A stretch of 64,000 bases of DNA from Rhynchopus sp. YZ270_cl-10. Its lineage: Eukaryota; Euglenozoa; Diplonemea; Diplonemida; Diplonemidae. Below the pieces are notes generated by a model. That model did no database searches. It was not told the DNA's origin and worked only from the letters and a program-made list of their open reading frames with translations. This document shows positions 29,963 through 41,093 of the stretch, one piece after another (within the stretch, counting starts at the first letter, position 1; each line of letters opens with the position of its first letter). Where the stretch lies: assembly GCA_964035575.1 (NCBI GenBank), contig OZ037873.1, positions 1,116,001 through 1,180,000 on the forward strand, written 5' to 3'. A program made the position numbers and the translations under genes.

Positions 29963-32361
29963 ACTTGTTTTTCTTCTTTTGCTTTTTCCTTTTTTTTTTT
30001 TCTCACTCCTCGTTGGGTTCTCCGAGTTCCGTCCGTCAAATGGTGGGTCACAACGTGTGTTCAGGACCCTGGGTCCGCCCCATCCCTGAATAAACACTGA
30101 GGCCCTACCCCATACAATATTTTTCCCCCTCCCAAAATCCAAGATCCAAAAAGTACATTTTTTTTTGTGGCGATTTCCTCGCGCAAAAAACCCTGCTTTT
30201 TGGAATTTTTCAACAAAAAAAAACAAAAGAAAAGAAAACAAAAATGGAGCGAAGTGATTGTCGACACAACAAAAGATAGAATTCAACAGAGCGGGGGGGG
30301 ACAAGATGGGGGAAGGGAACAATAACTGCGAAGGCTTTATCCAGATTTTAAACGACGATATCTTATATTTTCTTCTTTGCATACTGACGTATAATTTATT
30401 TTATGATTTTCTCTTTTTTCTTTTTTCATTTCTTTCTTTCTTTTTTTTCTGTCTTTTCTTTAGGGGGTTTGTCACCCTGTGGCGATTGGAAATATTTCCC
30501 AAAAGCATTTTTTTTTTGGTGCGCCTTCGAAATCAAAGTATTTTCTTAACGGTTAAACCGAAAAAGATGGGCTTTTCTTAAGTAAAAAAAACATTGTGTC
30601 GGTTGCGCACAGATCTTTACCCAGGTTGTAAAGTGATGGCTGCCGCAATAAAAAAAGTTGAGGCTCAATTTGAGAAAATCCACACTGCGTTGTTCGATGG
30701 TATCCTTCCACGCCGTTTTTAACGTCTTTCTTAATCAGGAAAAACACTATTACAACCCACGTAGACTGCACTTCACGTGGATGTGTCTGAAAAACCCTTC
30801 TCCCTCCCCCCCTTTTTCTCTCGCAAAAAACAAACAAAACACAAGATCAGCAAAAATATCAAAAAACTTCATAAAAACCCCTCTTTTTTTTTTAATACCA
30901 AACCCACCTTGAGCCTAAAAAAATTCAAAAAAGTCCTCCTCCTCCCCCTCAGTGAAAGCGGCCACCTTATTTTGCCTGAAATTTGGAGGAGTTTGGTGGG
31001 ATTTAAACTCCACCAAAACTCTATCAAATTTTCAGGCAAAATCAGGTCAGAGAACTTCAACGATAAAAAAACGATTTTTTTTTTTTGGGGGAAATGATGT
31101 TTGTGCCAATGTTTTTTTTCTTCTTCGAGCGCCGTTTAAATTTGGTTTATTTTTTTTTTTTTTGAAAAGAAAAACCTTATTTTAGTTATGCCCCAGGGGA
31201 AAAAAAACATCAAAATTCAAAAAAGACAGAGACACAACAGCTATCTCCCTTGTCATGCTATGGTACTCTCCGAACAGTTTATCATTATTTCCCAACTTTT
31301 CTTTTCTGTTTCTTTCTCTCTTTTTCTTCTTGGCGGAGTCAGCTACGTGGCTACCGCTCTCTTTTTCGTTTTTTTCTGGGGAACCAGTGTCTGCGTCTGC
31401 CGAAGAACGGTGAGGCGTTTTGCACTTCAACTTTTCTTTGCTTTTTACTGGAGAGTGCTCTCTTTTACCCCCCCCCCCCCCCCCCCATGAACGTTATCAA
31501 AGCACGTCTTCAATTTTTTTTTAAATCTCACGATTTGTCCGTTTTCTCGTTCTTTTCTTTTTCCCCTCTTTCTTTGTCACTTTCTTTCCAGTTTTTTTTA
31601 GTGATGGGACAGACAGAGCACAATGGGATGATATTGTTGTTTTGTTGTGATTTCTTTTTTCAGAAATAATAAGTGCTGTATCAGCCTTTGGTTTCCGTAT
31701 TTTGGGTCACACTGACAGAACCATTTTTTTTATGTTTTTTAAAGGTTTTTTCCCCCTCTTTTTCCACCAAGGATACACTATGTTTTACAATTCTTTCAAA
31801 ATACATGCTCAGGTAGGTTTTTCGAAACAACAAATATGTATCATTTTTAACAGTACATAGACGTAAAAGAACTTTTCTGATGCAACAGTGTCTCTCTTTT
31901 CCCCCCTTCTCCCCATCCTTTTTTTTCTTTCGTCCAAAAATAAAAAAAGAAAAATCCCAGATCTTTACCCAAAGCTGGCGTGAAGTGATTTGTCGACAAA
32001 CCTAGTACATTTGTTCGAAAGATATTTAAAAGAAACGAATCTTCCCACTCACATTTTCTGCACACACACGTATTTTTTTCCCCCCAGTTTTATTTTATAA
32101 AAACAATCCCCAAAAAAAAATCCAAACAAACATCTCAACCTCCACAGATTCAATACACAACCTCCCCTTACCCCCACCTCAACAATGCACCCCTTAGATT
32201 GACGTCTTTCCTTTTTGGTCAGAATAGGGGGTCTAAACCCTCGCTTCATTCTTGCATAGCGCTCGCCGCACTCACAAACAACTACAAAGAAGGTGAGAAA
32301 AAAAACTACACTTTTCAGTTCCAACTTCTTTTCTTTTCTGACAAAGCACCTGGCTTAGGCT
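29963..32361. other. Gene-poor AT-rich region
   Basis: No supportable gene. T runs dominate. A hairpin-tail segment lies at about 31405-31435 (GGTGAGGCGTTTTGCACTTC, then AACTTTTC). An imperfect inverted pair around 30973-31045 (TTTTGCCTGAAATTTGGAGG, complement AAATTTTCAGGCAAAA) resembles a small foldback. Confidence 0.5.
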
Positions 32362-32517
32362 AGCCTTTTCTTTTCCCCTCCTCCTCCTCCTCCTCCTCCT
32401 CCCTTTTTTCCCCCTTTTTTCCCCCTTTTTCCCCCTTTTTCCCCCCTTTTTTCCCCTTTTTCCCCCCTTTTTTTCCCCTTTTTTCCCCCTTTTTCCTCCG
32501 ACTTTTTTCCTCCAACA
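32362..32517 (+). promoter_or_regulatory. Pyrimidine tract directly upstream of the SAM-domain gene
   Basis: About 155 nt of almost pure C/T (CTCCTCCTCC, then alternating T and C runs) end at CCTCCAACAATGAG. There is no AG between the tract and the ATG, so it does not look like a splice acceptor for this start. It may be a promoter or 5'-leader element. Shorter pyrimidine tracts precede several other genes here. Confidence 0.5.
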
Positions 32518-34713
32518 ATGAGCGACCCCTCCCCATGGACTGTAGACGATGTGTGCAGTTGGTTGGGGTCCTGCGGGATCGGCCATTTGAAGGAAAAGAT
32601 ACAGCGAAATCGGGTGGATGGCGCAAGCCTTCTTGTTCTCACGAAGGAGGACATCCGGGACGAGCTTCTCATCGACAGCTTCATTGACCGCAAACGCCTT
32701 TGGGATGAGGTACGTGCCCTGCAACAGACCAGCTCCTCCCGCCACAGCAGCCGCCAGCAGCACACACCGTATACTTCTGACATTGAGATAGACCTGGAGT
32801 CGCAGGTCAGCGCTGCCACATCAATCTCCATCCCACAGAGGGAGCAGAGGGCTGATCAAGAGTCCCCTACGGAAGGTTCGCCTAGGGTTCTCTCGCAGAC
32901 GCTGTCTTCAAGGGGGGGGTTACACCGTCCGAATGTGTTAAATGTACAAAGTTTGGATAGATCCGGCGCTTCTAATCAACCCCCAAGCCCCTCCTCAGCA
33001 AGCCTGCAGTCCTCTTTCAGCGAGCTGTCTGCGACGTTTGGTTCTGAAGCGTCGGTTCATGCTTCTGGCGGGTCTTCCCGCGCACAGCACCATATGCTAG
33101 TTGTGAATGAGGAAAACGCTATAAAAAACCCGCAATTGCATCTCACGATAACCCATTTTACGTCTCTAATCGGTGCGGACGTTACTGCGAATAGTATTGG
33201 AGTGTTTTTTGCGAGGCCGGGGTGTTTAGAACTGCTTATCCTTATCTTGAGCAAAGTTTTGTATGGATTGGTGGGACGTCCGGTTCTTCCACGGAGTACC
33301 TTAGAAAATGATTGTTTGCCGCAGTCTGCGGTGACGCTGCTACGGTGTTATGGGGTGACATCTGACCAGCGTACTGTTTTTTCTACTGTTGCTGCTGCGC
33401 GCACGATGCAATCTCTCCCGTTAGGTCGTTTCATCCGTGATGCGCTCAGAGTCTGTGACGGGGTCTCCCCCATAAAAGGCCTCAACACCCGCATCTCAAA
33501 CACCGACCTCGCTCTTTTCGTACAAATTTTTTGTCTTAAAGATGAACTCCTCAAAATCCCTCCACCCCCTCAACCAGCCGCACCTCCGCCTCGAGGCGGC
33601 TATAGCAGTCGTCCGGTGCAAAATGAGGAGAGCATATTCCAAAACGGCGCGGTAAACGTTGCAGATTTGTATTCAAAGTGCAAGGAGAGCTACGAAGCGG
33701 GAAAGAACACTATCGGAGGGAAAAGGGACGACCAAAACACAGAGTTTTCATTGGAAAGGATTTTGTGTGTAGCGTTTCAAGAGCTTCTCCCGAAGGCAGC
33801 GCAGCAGCCCTCCCCTTTAGGTGGTACCCGAACCGCCTTGGCACCTACCGACAATCTCCCTTCCAGCACCATCGCCATGCTGAAAGCGTACTGTATCAAC
33901 CTCTCCTTCGACGCAGGCCTCCCCACTGTCAAGGCATGTGTCCAACACATCTTCGAAAGAACTCCAAAGGACGACGTGCTCCGCTTCCTCACAGATCTTC
34001 TAAAGGTTCTGTGTATTACAAACGAGCATGAGTTCAAGCGACTCGCTTCGATACGAAGACATCCACGCGGGGCAAAACTTCGTCCAGAACCATTAGAAAA
34101 AAGGAGAGGGGGAGGAACCGCATTGACCCCAAAGCGCGCTGGAAACAAAAGCCTTCGGGAGCTTGTCTACGGTGATGCGGTATTGAAGAGAAGTTTTGCG
34201 GTAGGAGATTTGGTCGAAATTGGGGATAAACGAGAAGAAGTAGAAGCATGGTGTACAGGCAATGCACGAGTAGGCTGGCATGAAGACATGATAGGATTTT
34301 TAGGCACTGTCGGAAGGGTCCAACGATATAGTGCGAAAGATGCAGAGCAACGGAAAATCCAGGTCGCGCACGATGCGGCAACGTGGACCTGGCCGGTGGA
34401 GGTCTGTTCGCGCCGTGCTACCGCGAGACCAGCGGAGATTACCGTGTCGACAGACAACTCAATCGTGTACTCCTCCCCCGCCCTCTCGTCTCCGGTGCTT
34501 ACGACGCTTCAGGTGGGTGATACAGTGCCGGTAGTGGAGGAGGCGCGTAATGGATGGTGTCGGTTGCATGGTGGGGGGTGGCTTGCGTCGCCCCTAACGT
34601 CGCCTGTCTCAGAGTCAGAAGCGTTGTCGCAAAGTGGTTTTGGAAGCAGTTTAGGCGATTTTAGTTTGGACCCACCAAGGGCAGTGAGCAGTGAAGTGCC
34701 GACTGATATTTGA
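32518..34713 (+). CDS. SAM-domain protein with C-terminal SH3-like modules (731 residues)
   Basis: An N-terminal SAM domain (about 1-66; WTVDDVCSWLGSCGIGHL, ends RKRLWDEVRAL) is followed by a Ser/Gln-rich linker (about 80-190). A largely helical central region (about 195-520) matches nothing I recognise. At about 558-632 there is a module beginning FAVGDLVEIGDKREEV and containing GWHEDMIGFLGTVGRV and TWTWPVEVC, close in pattern to the SH3-like repeat of Mind-bomb proteins. A second SH3b-like segment (about 645-700; VYSSPALSSPVLTTLQVGDT, NGWCRLHGGGW) follows. It has no catalytic motif, signal peptide or membrane span, so it is probably a cytoplasmic adaptor. The start ATG directly follows the pyrimidine tract. 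Domain assignments are by eye. Confidence 0.85.
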   Translation: MSDPSPWTVDDVCSWLGSCGIGHLKEKIQRNRVDGASLLVLTKEDIRDELLIDSFIDRKRLWDEVRALQQTSSSRHSSRQQHTPYTSDIEIDLESQVSAATSISIPQREQRADQESPTEGSPRVLSQTLSSRGGLHRPNVLNVQSLDRSGASNQPPSPSSASLQSSFSELSATFGSEASVHASGGSSRAQHHMLVVNEENAIKNPQLHLTITHFTSLIGADVTANSIGVFFARPGCLELLILILSKVLYGLVGRPVLPRSTLENDCLPQSAVTLLRCYGVTSDQRTVFSTVAAARTMQSLPLGRFIRDALRVCDGVSPIKGLNTRISNTDLALFVQIFCLKDELLKIPPPPQPAAPPPRGGYSSRPVQNEESIFQNGAVNVADLYSKCKESYEAGKNTIGGKRDDQNTEFSLERILCVAFQELLPKAAQQPSPLGGTRTALAPTDNLPSSTIAMLKAYCINLSFDAGLPTVKACVQHIFERTPKDDVLRFLTDLLKVLCITNEHEFKRLASIRRHPRGAKLRPEPLEKRRGGGTALTPKRAGNKSLRELVYGDAVLKRSFAVGDLVEIGDKREEVEAWCTGNARVGWHEDMIGFLGTVGRVQRYSAKDAEQRKIQVAHDAATWTWPVEVCSRRATARPAEITVSTDNSIVYSSPALSSPVLTTLQVGDTVPVVEEARNGWCRLHGGGWLASPLTSPVSESEALSQSGFGSSLGDFSLDPPRAVSSEVPTDI

Positions 34714-34823
34714 GAAAGGGGAAAATGGAGAGGAGGAGGAGGAGGATGATATGGTTCTCATGTGAATTAACGGCAGTTTGAAATCCCAAAAAAAAGGGGG
34801 GGAGGGGCTTATGTGACCCTAGG

Positions 34824-35765
34824 CAGGCCTAATGCTAACCGTTGGTTCGTCGGTTCACTTTTATTTATTATTTTTTTTATTTATCCGTTGGTTCGTCGGT
34901 TCACCCTTAAAAATGGGGGTTTTTTGGGATGGGGGGTTCTCTGCCTGTGGTATGCCGTGGGTACCTTGGTCCTGGAGATGTGGGCACCTGCGCCCGCATC
35001 TTCAGGAGGAAGGGAGATTAAAAGAAGGACACAGCAGTGCATACTGCGGCCCCCACCACTGGGTTCGAGGAGGAGGAGGGTCTGTCAGTCGACGAGACAT
35101 CGAGTGTTGGAGAAGTTCTGATCTCTGAAGATACAGAGAGCAGTGTTGCATCTGTTGATGTTAAAGAGGAAAGCGAAGATGGCGATTGCGGTGGCGGTGG
35201 CGGTGGCGGTGACGATGGAGACTTGTTTCAGGGACTCAATGATGCACCCCCCTTGCCGGCATTAAAAAAGTAGCCTACCGTGCGCCTGCGGCGCAGCTCA
35301 AAAACTGGCAGCCCACAGACCTCTACCATAGTTTGGCTGTAAAAATGTTCGGTTTTAGGTCACAAATTTTGAAATGTTGCGTACCGTGGCTTCGCCAGAA
35401 AGTTTTGATATCAACCGCCGTTTCTTCTTGTCCTGAGGGAAGGTTTCGTTCACTAGAGAGAACCTAGTGCGAGAGCTTGACGTGGAAAAACGTGAGAAAA
35501 GGGTTGGTTTGGTTCTTGATGTACGTTACCATCCCACGTCATCACGTATTTACGCGAAATGAACGGACCTTTTCGCGCGGAGCGCGAAAAAAATTTTTTG
35601 ACCCCTTTTTGGACATATCTTCACGATTTTGGGGAAAATATTTTTTCATGAAGATAAGCGAAAACCCTGGACCCCTTCCCGGAGGGAAATTTTTTTTTTC
35701 GTTTTTTTTTTTTTTTCCGTCGGTTCGCTTTTTTCCCCCCTCCCCCAAAGTTAGCATTAGGCCTG
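34824..35765. mobile_element. Non-autonomous hAT-like element with a captured acidic fragment
   Basis: The ends CAGGCCTAATGCTAAC and GTTAGCATTAGGCCTG are flanked by an exact 8-bp duplication ACCCTAGG (34816-34823, 35766-35773). GTTGGTTCGTCGGTTCAC is repeated inside the left end. The GC-rich middle (35037-35273) is open for 78 codons and is Glu/Asp- and Gly-rich (GEVLISEDTESSVASVDVKE), probably a piece of a host gene. It is followed by the same GTACCGTGCGCCTGCGGCGC-type segment as the element at 2497-3314. Confidence 0.85.
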
Positions 35766-36016
35766 ACCCTAGGGGTGAAATAACAACTTTGAGGGAAAAA
35801 AAGGGAGGGGTACTTCTTTACCCCATCCCGCAAAGAATGTGATATGTGATATCTTTCTTTTAACCCCCCCAAAAACACGTTGCTTGTCTTTTCCAAGATG
35901 ATATGTGTTTCTGGTGATTTTTTCTTTTTGATTTTTTTTTAAATTCTGTTCGTGCGCTCGGGCGCTTTCATATTGTTTTTTTTTTGCACTTTCAACTTCT
36001 CTTTTTTTATTATTCA

Positions 36017-36140
36017 CGCACGGTGGAGTCTGACCAAAATGGACGGACCCTTTTGGCCGGACTCTTAGCCGGACCCCGAGTCCGCCCAGACCCAGGTAAA
36101 ATTTTTTTTTGGGTCCGGCCAGGTCAGACTCCACCGTGCG
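36017..36140. repeat. Foldback MITE (CACGGTGGAGTC ends), copy 2
   Basis: CGCACGGTGGAGTCTGACC pairs with GGTCAGACTCCACCGTGCG. It is diverged from copy 1 at 28492 but has the same ends and the same upstream neighbour. Confidence 0.8.
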
Positions 36141-36206
36141 GGGGGGTTTTTTATTCATACGAAGCCTGCTTTAAAAAAATAGAAGAATAGAAAAATAGTA
36201 TTACCG

Positions 36207-36262
36207 GGTACAGCCAAATCATCCCTCAAACAGGAGGATTTGAGCAAATCAACGAAAACAAC
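36207..36262 (+). repeat. Family D short hairpin repeat, copy 1
   Basis: CAGCCAAATCATCCCTCAAA, CAGGAGGATTTGAGCAAATC and AACGAAAACAAC form a short hairpin followed by a conserved ATCAACGAAAA. Copy 2 is at about 46365-46420. Confidence 0.65.
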
Positions 36263-36721
36263 TTTACCTACCCCGATGCTACTCTTTTAAGGTGGCCAGA
36301 CATTGATACTTTCTTCATGTGCTCGAAAGCACGTACATCTTTCGAATTTTATTTTTTCTTCCCCGAGGTACAATGCACCTTTTGTTTCCGTTCACTTTTT
36401 CTCTTTGGTGGGCAAACTCCATCTTTCGATTGAAAAGAATATCTTAATCATCTTTGAAACATTGAAGGGGTGGGGGGGGGGGGGGGGGGCCCCGGGGGGG
36501 GGGGGAAATGACTGCGCGCTATTAATATAAAATCTCTCACCTGCCCCTCCCCTCCTTCCTTTTCAGAGATGTAAACCACGAAATGGATGTAGGACTGCAT
36601 GGTTGGTCCCCCCGGGTCCACCCTGGTGACCCCCCTGACAGCAAAAATAACAAAAAACTTCAAACTTTGCAAAACCCCTAACAGCAAAACTCATTTCCTC
36701 TTCTCTCCCCCTAAAAGCAAA

Positions 36722-37753
36722 ATGGAGGTGTTCGTAACCTGCAAGGCAACCAACGTTAGAGAGATTGTCGAAGTTGATGAGGAGGAGACCGTTGCGTCAT
36801 TGACGGCAAAGGCGCAGAAGCGCCTGCAGTGTCCGCCCCTCATAGATGTGATGCTGCAGACGGCAAGCGGGGGGAGCATCGGCGACGGTGGGACAGCGGT
36901 GTGCAACTCACCCCTCGAAGCTGGTGAGGCGCTTGAGCTGGTGCAGATGGACCCAACCCCCTGCGAGCCCTGCACGCCACCGAAGATTCGCTGTCCCGAA
37001 GGCATGCCTGAGCTGCAAGGGTTCAAGTCGATGCTTCTCTGCAGGGCGGTGACCATCAGCGACAACAACAACGTCCGGCACCCACGCACCCTGGTCATCT
37101 ACGAGATCTGCGGTGGAAAGGAGTTCGTGATCTACCTGATGAAGGGAGTGTCCGTCGAGCAGGCTGTAAATGTATGTGGTTTTCTCTAAGGGGGGAAGAA
37201 GAAAACATTACGTCAAAAATTCTGTCTTCAGGGGAAAATGTTGTCTGAGGATAGTTGATAGAGAGAGGTGTGTGGTGCATGGTTCGTGAGAGAAGCTTTT
37301 TTGTTGTAATGAATTCGGTTCGATCTAAGATCATCTTTAATGAATAGAATAAAACACTTTGCCTTTCACCGTCTTTCACCCTTCTTTAATGATTTTTCCC
37401 CCTTACAACAGCTGGCCAATATCGATAAGGTGTACCGTCAATACAACGCATCTGGGGTGCCAAAGGACATGTTCGTCACAGATCCGTGCACTTCGCCGCT
37501 CATGATTGAGCAGCACACAGACAGCAGGAACGACTCGGATAACACTCTGGCAGTGTTAGATATCATCAATCAATGCCGCACGCACAACCTGCGCCTTCCC
37601 GCAGTTGAGTGCGTGACAGTCGCAGAGGACTCCGATATCTTCCTCAGGGCACGTCAGATGGGAAGCAGCGTCGACTACATGCCGTGGCTCCTCCTCCTCT
37701 GCCTGCTTGCGGTCATCAAAATCATCCCCACCTCGATTGCTACGCTCTTATGA
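36722..37753 (+). CDS. Ubiquitin-like-fold, tail-anchored protein, two exons (263 residues)
   Basis: Exon 1 is 36722-37171 (150 codons) and exon 2 37412-37753. I start at the ATG at 36722 (MEVFVTCKATNVREIVEVDE). The in-frame ATG 41 codons upstream lies in a family A repeat and is unlikely. Residues 1-78 have the strand pattern of a beta-grasp/ubiquitin-like fold (EEETVASLTAKAQKRL, then EALELVQM). The middle (about 80-230) is unrecognised. The last 25 residues (YMPWLLLLCLLAVIKIIPTS onward) form one hydrophobic helix at the extreme C-terminus, so it is probably tail-anchored with the Ubl domain in the cytosol. Splicing is required to join the anchor, because exon 1 alone ends 5 codons after the donor. 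Confidence 0.8.
37172..37411 (+). other. Intron of the Ubl/tail-anchor gene
   Basis: AAT|GTATGTGG donor and CCCCCTTACAACAG|CTGGCC acceptor, phase 0, 240 nt. The frame closes immediately inside the intron. The exon 2 frame reads back into this acceptor exactly in register. Confidence 0.85.
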
Positions 37754-38117
37754 CTAGAGTGAGAAGGAGGCTTTTTGTAAATCGAAAAAAAAAAGTTTTT
37801 TTTTTTTCGCAAGTTTTTTTAGAGATGCCCCGTATTGCAACGCAAAGGCTCCTCTCTCAGATGATTCTTCAGTGAGGGTGAGCTGTGAAGTAATTTTCGT
37901 GTTTCAATTTGGGAGTTTCTTTTGAGTCTTGTCAGAGCAGGACTACCTTCTCGTCTAGGTGCCTGCCTTACTAGCGACAAAGCGAGCAAAAAACCCCTTT
38001 TTCTCAACTGCGTGCCACAACTATGTTGCTTTTTTTTAAAAAAAAGTTTTTTTTTTTTTTTTGGAGTTCAAAGAAAACTGAACACATACGGAGGCTGAGG
38101 TTTTATCTTCTTTTCGA

Positions 38118-38240
38118 ATACCGTACTCGTAAAAATTCTGGATCGTAAAATACATGGACCGTAAAAATTCTGGAACTTTTTGGGTTTTTTTTGGCAAACT
38201 GGAACATTTTTACGGTCCAGAATTTTTACGATTACGGTAT
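38118..38240. repeat. Foldback MITE (ATACCGTA ends)
   Basis: ATACCGTACTCGTAAAAATT pairs with AATTTTTACGATTACGGTAT. The arms contain repeated GTAAAAATTCTGG. Confidence 0.75.
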
Positions 38241-38314
38241 GTGTATGCACTTGAATCCATCAACCTTGCTTTCTTTCTGCTTCTACCATAAAGAAGCGAT
38301 ACCGATAGTGGTAA

Positions 38315-38350
38315 AAGATGTATGTGCACAAGAGGCACATTTCATCTTTT
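38315..38350 (+). repeat. Hairpin repeat, family C
   Basis: GATGTATGTGC pairs with GCACATTTCATC around ACAAGAG, followed by TTTTACT. The sister copy at 43270 has the loop ACGAGAG. Confidence 0.75.
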
Positions 38351-38835
38351 ACTAGTGTTCCTTTCTCTCCTTGTGTCTCCACCAGGCGGGGCTGTAGTCA
38401 GACCCTACGGCGGCAGCCAATGATTGTTGTTCTTGATGGTTTCACCGTTTTTTTTGGATTACCTGGGAGACATTCAAATAACAAAATGAGTGTAGCGACT
38501 CATCAGAGCTAGAAGAGAAATATTTTTTTTTCTCCTAATTTGTGACCTGCGTATTTTATTTTGATTGTGATGTTGTGAGCAAGGTGACACACTGCGAGGG
38601 CTTTGAGGTTCATCTTACACAACTTTTTTGATAAAACAACTTGTTGTCAATTCTAAAAAGATTGGAGGCAGCGCTGCAGGGCAAACAAAACGGATTGAAA
38701 AAAACAGAAGCTTGCTTGTTTTCTTTGAGTACTCAATTAACCACAACAACCGTACTTCAGTTTAACACATTTTTTCACCTTTTTGTTTTCCCGGCTTTGA
38801 GCGCACAAACAAAAGACCCGATCTTTTTTTTTTGC

Positions 38836-38876
38836 AAGGTGACTAAGCACGAGAGGCTTAGGGTCATCTTATAAAC
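38836..38876 (+). repeat. Hairpin repeat, family B
   Basis: Identical in the stem, loop and CATCTTATAAA to 9503-9540, followed by a T-rich tail. Confidence 0.85.
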
Positions 38877-38958
38877 CTTTCTTTTTTTTTTTTCCTTTTT
38901 CTAAAGAGTACACTACATTCAACCTCCCTCGTGGTAACCGTGTGTATGCTAATGAAGC

Positions 38959-39052
38959 TCTCTGGGGAGGTTCGATAACCGGAAAATAGGTGCGTGCGTC
39001 CCCCGGTTTGTCCGGCGAGGCGTTTTGCACTATTAATTTTACATAGTGAGAA
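38959..39052 (+). repeat. Diverged LINE-tail-like hairpin
   Basis: GGAGGTTCGATAACCGG keeps the GTTCGATAAC core of the LINE 3' hairpin, followed by GTGCGTGCGTCCC and GAGGCGTTTTGCACTATTAA, matching the order of the LINE tail. It is older or belongs to a related LINE. Confidence 0.65.
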
Positions 39053-39610
39053 TACCAAAAAAAAAGTTGGGAACATTTTTGATCCCTATACCCATGCTTT
39101 TCACGTTGAATTGCATCTGTTGAAATACTTTTTTTTTAAAAAAACTTAATTTTCTTTTTCTTTGCAAAAGAGTGTGCACTCTTTGCCTCTGCTCAAAACC
39201 CGTATTTTCTCTCCCCCCCCTCGAGGTGGCTTAACTACTCACATGAAGTTTAGTTCTTCACTCTCCTCCTCTTTCTCGTTCTCTTCCCCCGCCCGCTAAA
39301 TATACTTTGTTCAGGATTTTGTCCCCTTCTCTTCTCTCTTTTCAATATTTTCCCCTTTTCTCTCTTTTTCCTTTTTGCTCGAAGAGTGCGTGTTTCTTGT
39401 TTGGGATGATAACACAACAAAAAGTCAGGCCCGCACTAAGTTTACGGGTTTTGCTGCTGTACACTAGAATTTTATTAAAAAAAAGAAGCATGTTTTAGTA
39501 ACCTACCATTCAGAGAAACACACAATGTGCGCTTGAAACAGCGGGCAACTGGGAGAAACCAAGAGAAAAGATTTTATATAAAAAAAAACAAACAAAAACA
39601 AACAAAAAAA

Positions 39611-39647
39611 CAGTGGAGATTGCACAACTGTGGCAACACAACCGAGG
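39611..39647 (+). repeat. Family F repeat cut by the palindrome
   Basis: CAGTGGAGATTGCACAACTG and TGGCAACACAACCGAGG match the first half of family F; the second half is missing because the palindrome starts here. Confidence 0.75.
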
Positions 39648-40016
39648 CAGTCAAATAGGGTAGGTGTTATGAAAAAATATACGTGTTTTGTCTACGGTGG
39701 TGTTTGTGACGGCCCAAAAAGCAAGTTGGAAAAGTCCTGAGGCAGAATCGTGGTTTTTATGCACATAGTATCTCACTTTTTGGTGACAAATGGAGTGTGC
39801 GTGCTGGGCAGCTTCACTCACACACGCAGTTCGCGGCACGCTGTAGCGTGCACTCACGACCCTGTTTTAAAACTGGCTGGCACCTGTGAACAAACACATC
39901 AATACACTCACAAATCATTCCGGTCAAAAATATGCATTTCTGAGCGCAAGTGACCCAATCCCACTCCACTGCTGGTAGTGTGTCGCAGACACATGTTGCC
40001 TAAAATGCCGACACAG

Positions 40017-40334
40017 TCACGCCCCCGTGTGTCCGTTGCAGTGATCAATCACAGTGCACTCCGTGCAATTCGGGTACCCCGCAAACCCAGCAGCACACTC
40101 GTCGCACGTCGCACCAGCAAAGCGAGCGTTGCACGTGCACGAGCACTCCGTCTTGTTCACGTTGTGTGTCACAGCACTGCTGTGCGAGCTGCAGTGCACG
40201 TCGTCTGTGGTAACCGATGTAGCCCGCAGCACACTCGCCACAGCTTGCGCCAGTGAATCCGCACATGTGCCCACACAGGTCGACTTATCCGCGTTGTGTG
40301 TCACAGACGTGCTGTATTCACTGTATTGACACAA
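40017..40334 (-). pseudogene. EGF-like gene fragment, left arm
   Basis: An open stretch of 105 codons reading STCVGTC, then NKTECSCTCNARFAGATCDE, CAAGFAGYPNC. The cysteine spacing is that of tandem EGF/laminin-like repeats. An overlapping second frame reads CGFTGASCGECAAGYIGY, so the upstream repeat is frame-shifted against the main one and the piece is not a working gene. It is the mirror copy of 41094-41411. Confidence 0.7.
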
Positions 40335-41093
40335 AATAATTCATTTTTGGACTTTTTCAAGCCAAAAATGGCCTGAAATAGTGGTGTATTCTGAGCGGAA
40401 ACAGTGCGTGAAAATAAAAGGATTTTATTTCACTTTATTTTCACGCAAAAAAAAGCTTTATATTACTGTGAATAAAGTGCGTTTTCGCGGCCATTCCAAC
40501 GTATTTCCCTGCGTGAAATAAGGCTCGAGTGAAAATAAAAAACGAATAAAGGCATCTTATTTTCACGCTACGGCTATTTTACGACCAAAACTTTATTTCA
40601 CGTGAGTTGAATAATGCCATTCTTATTTCACTGCCCCCTGTAGAAATTGTACGTGACCTCCGCAAAAAGACGAATAAAAAAAAAAAAGGTGCCCTCATCC
40701 CCAGCGTGTAAGAGATAAGCACCTTTACAATGACTTATTTTTTTTTAACTTTATTCGTCTTTTTGCGGAGGTCACGTACAATTTCTACAGGGGGCAGTGA
40801 AATAAGAATGGCATTATTCAACTCACGTGAAATAAAGTTTTGGTCGTAAAATAGCCGTAGCGTGAAAATAAGATGCCTTTATTCGTTTTTTATTTTCACT
40901 CGAGCCTTATTTCACGCAGGGAAATACGTTGGAATGGCCGCGAAAACGCACTTTATTCACAGTAATATAAAGCTTTTTTTTGCGTGAAAATAAAGTGAAA
41001 TAAAATCCTTTTATTTTCACGCACTGTTTCCGCTCAGAATACACCACTATTTCAGGCCATTTTTGGCTTGAAAAAGTCCAAAAATGAATTATT

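Larger units (their letters stand above)
35774..36721. other. Intergenic region with short repeats
   Basis: It holds T and C runs, a GCACTTTCAACTTCTCTTTT tail (35985), a MITE (36017-36140), a family D copy (about 36207-36262), a family C-like hairpin (36316-36345; GTGCTCGAAAGCAC), a G-run (about 36467-36505) and a partial family A copy (36564-36640). Confidence 0.6.
37754..39610 (+). other. Intergenic region with several hairpin repeats
   Basis: No gene is seen. It contains a foldback (38118-38240), hairpin repeats of family C (38315-38350) and family B (about 38580-38630, 38836-38876), a diverged LINE-tail-like hairpin (38959-39052) and AT-rich filler. Confidence 0.6.

Noticed and set aside
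36599-36721. Upstream ATG extending the Ubl protein by 41 residues
   Set aside because: The extension is translated family A repeat and filler; the ATG at 36722 has a better context and starts the fold.
9503-38876. tRNA or snRNA gene reading of the family B hairpins
   Set aside because: Single imperfect hairpins of about 38 nt, no cloverleaf, no clear A/B box or Sm site.
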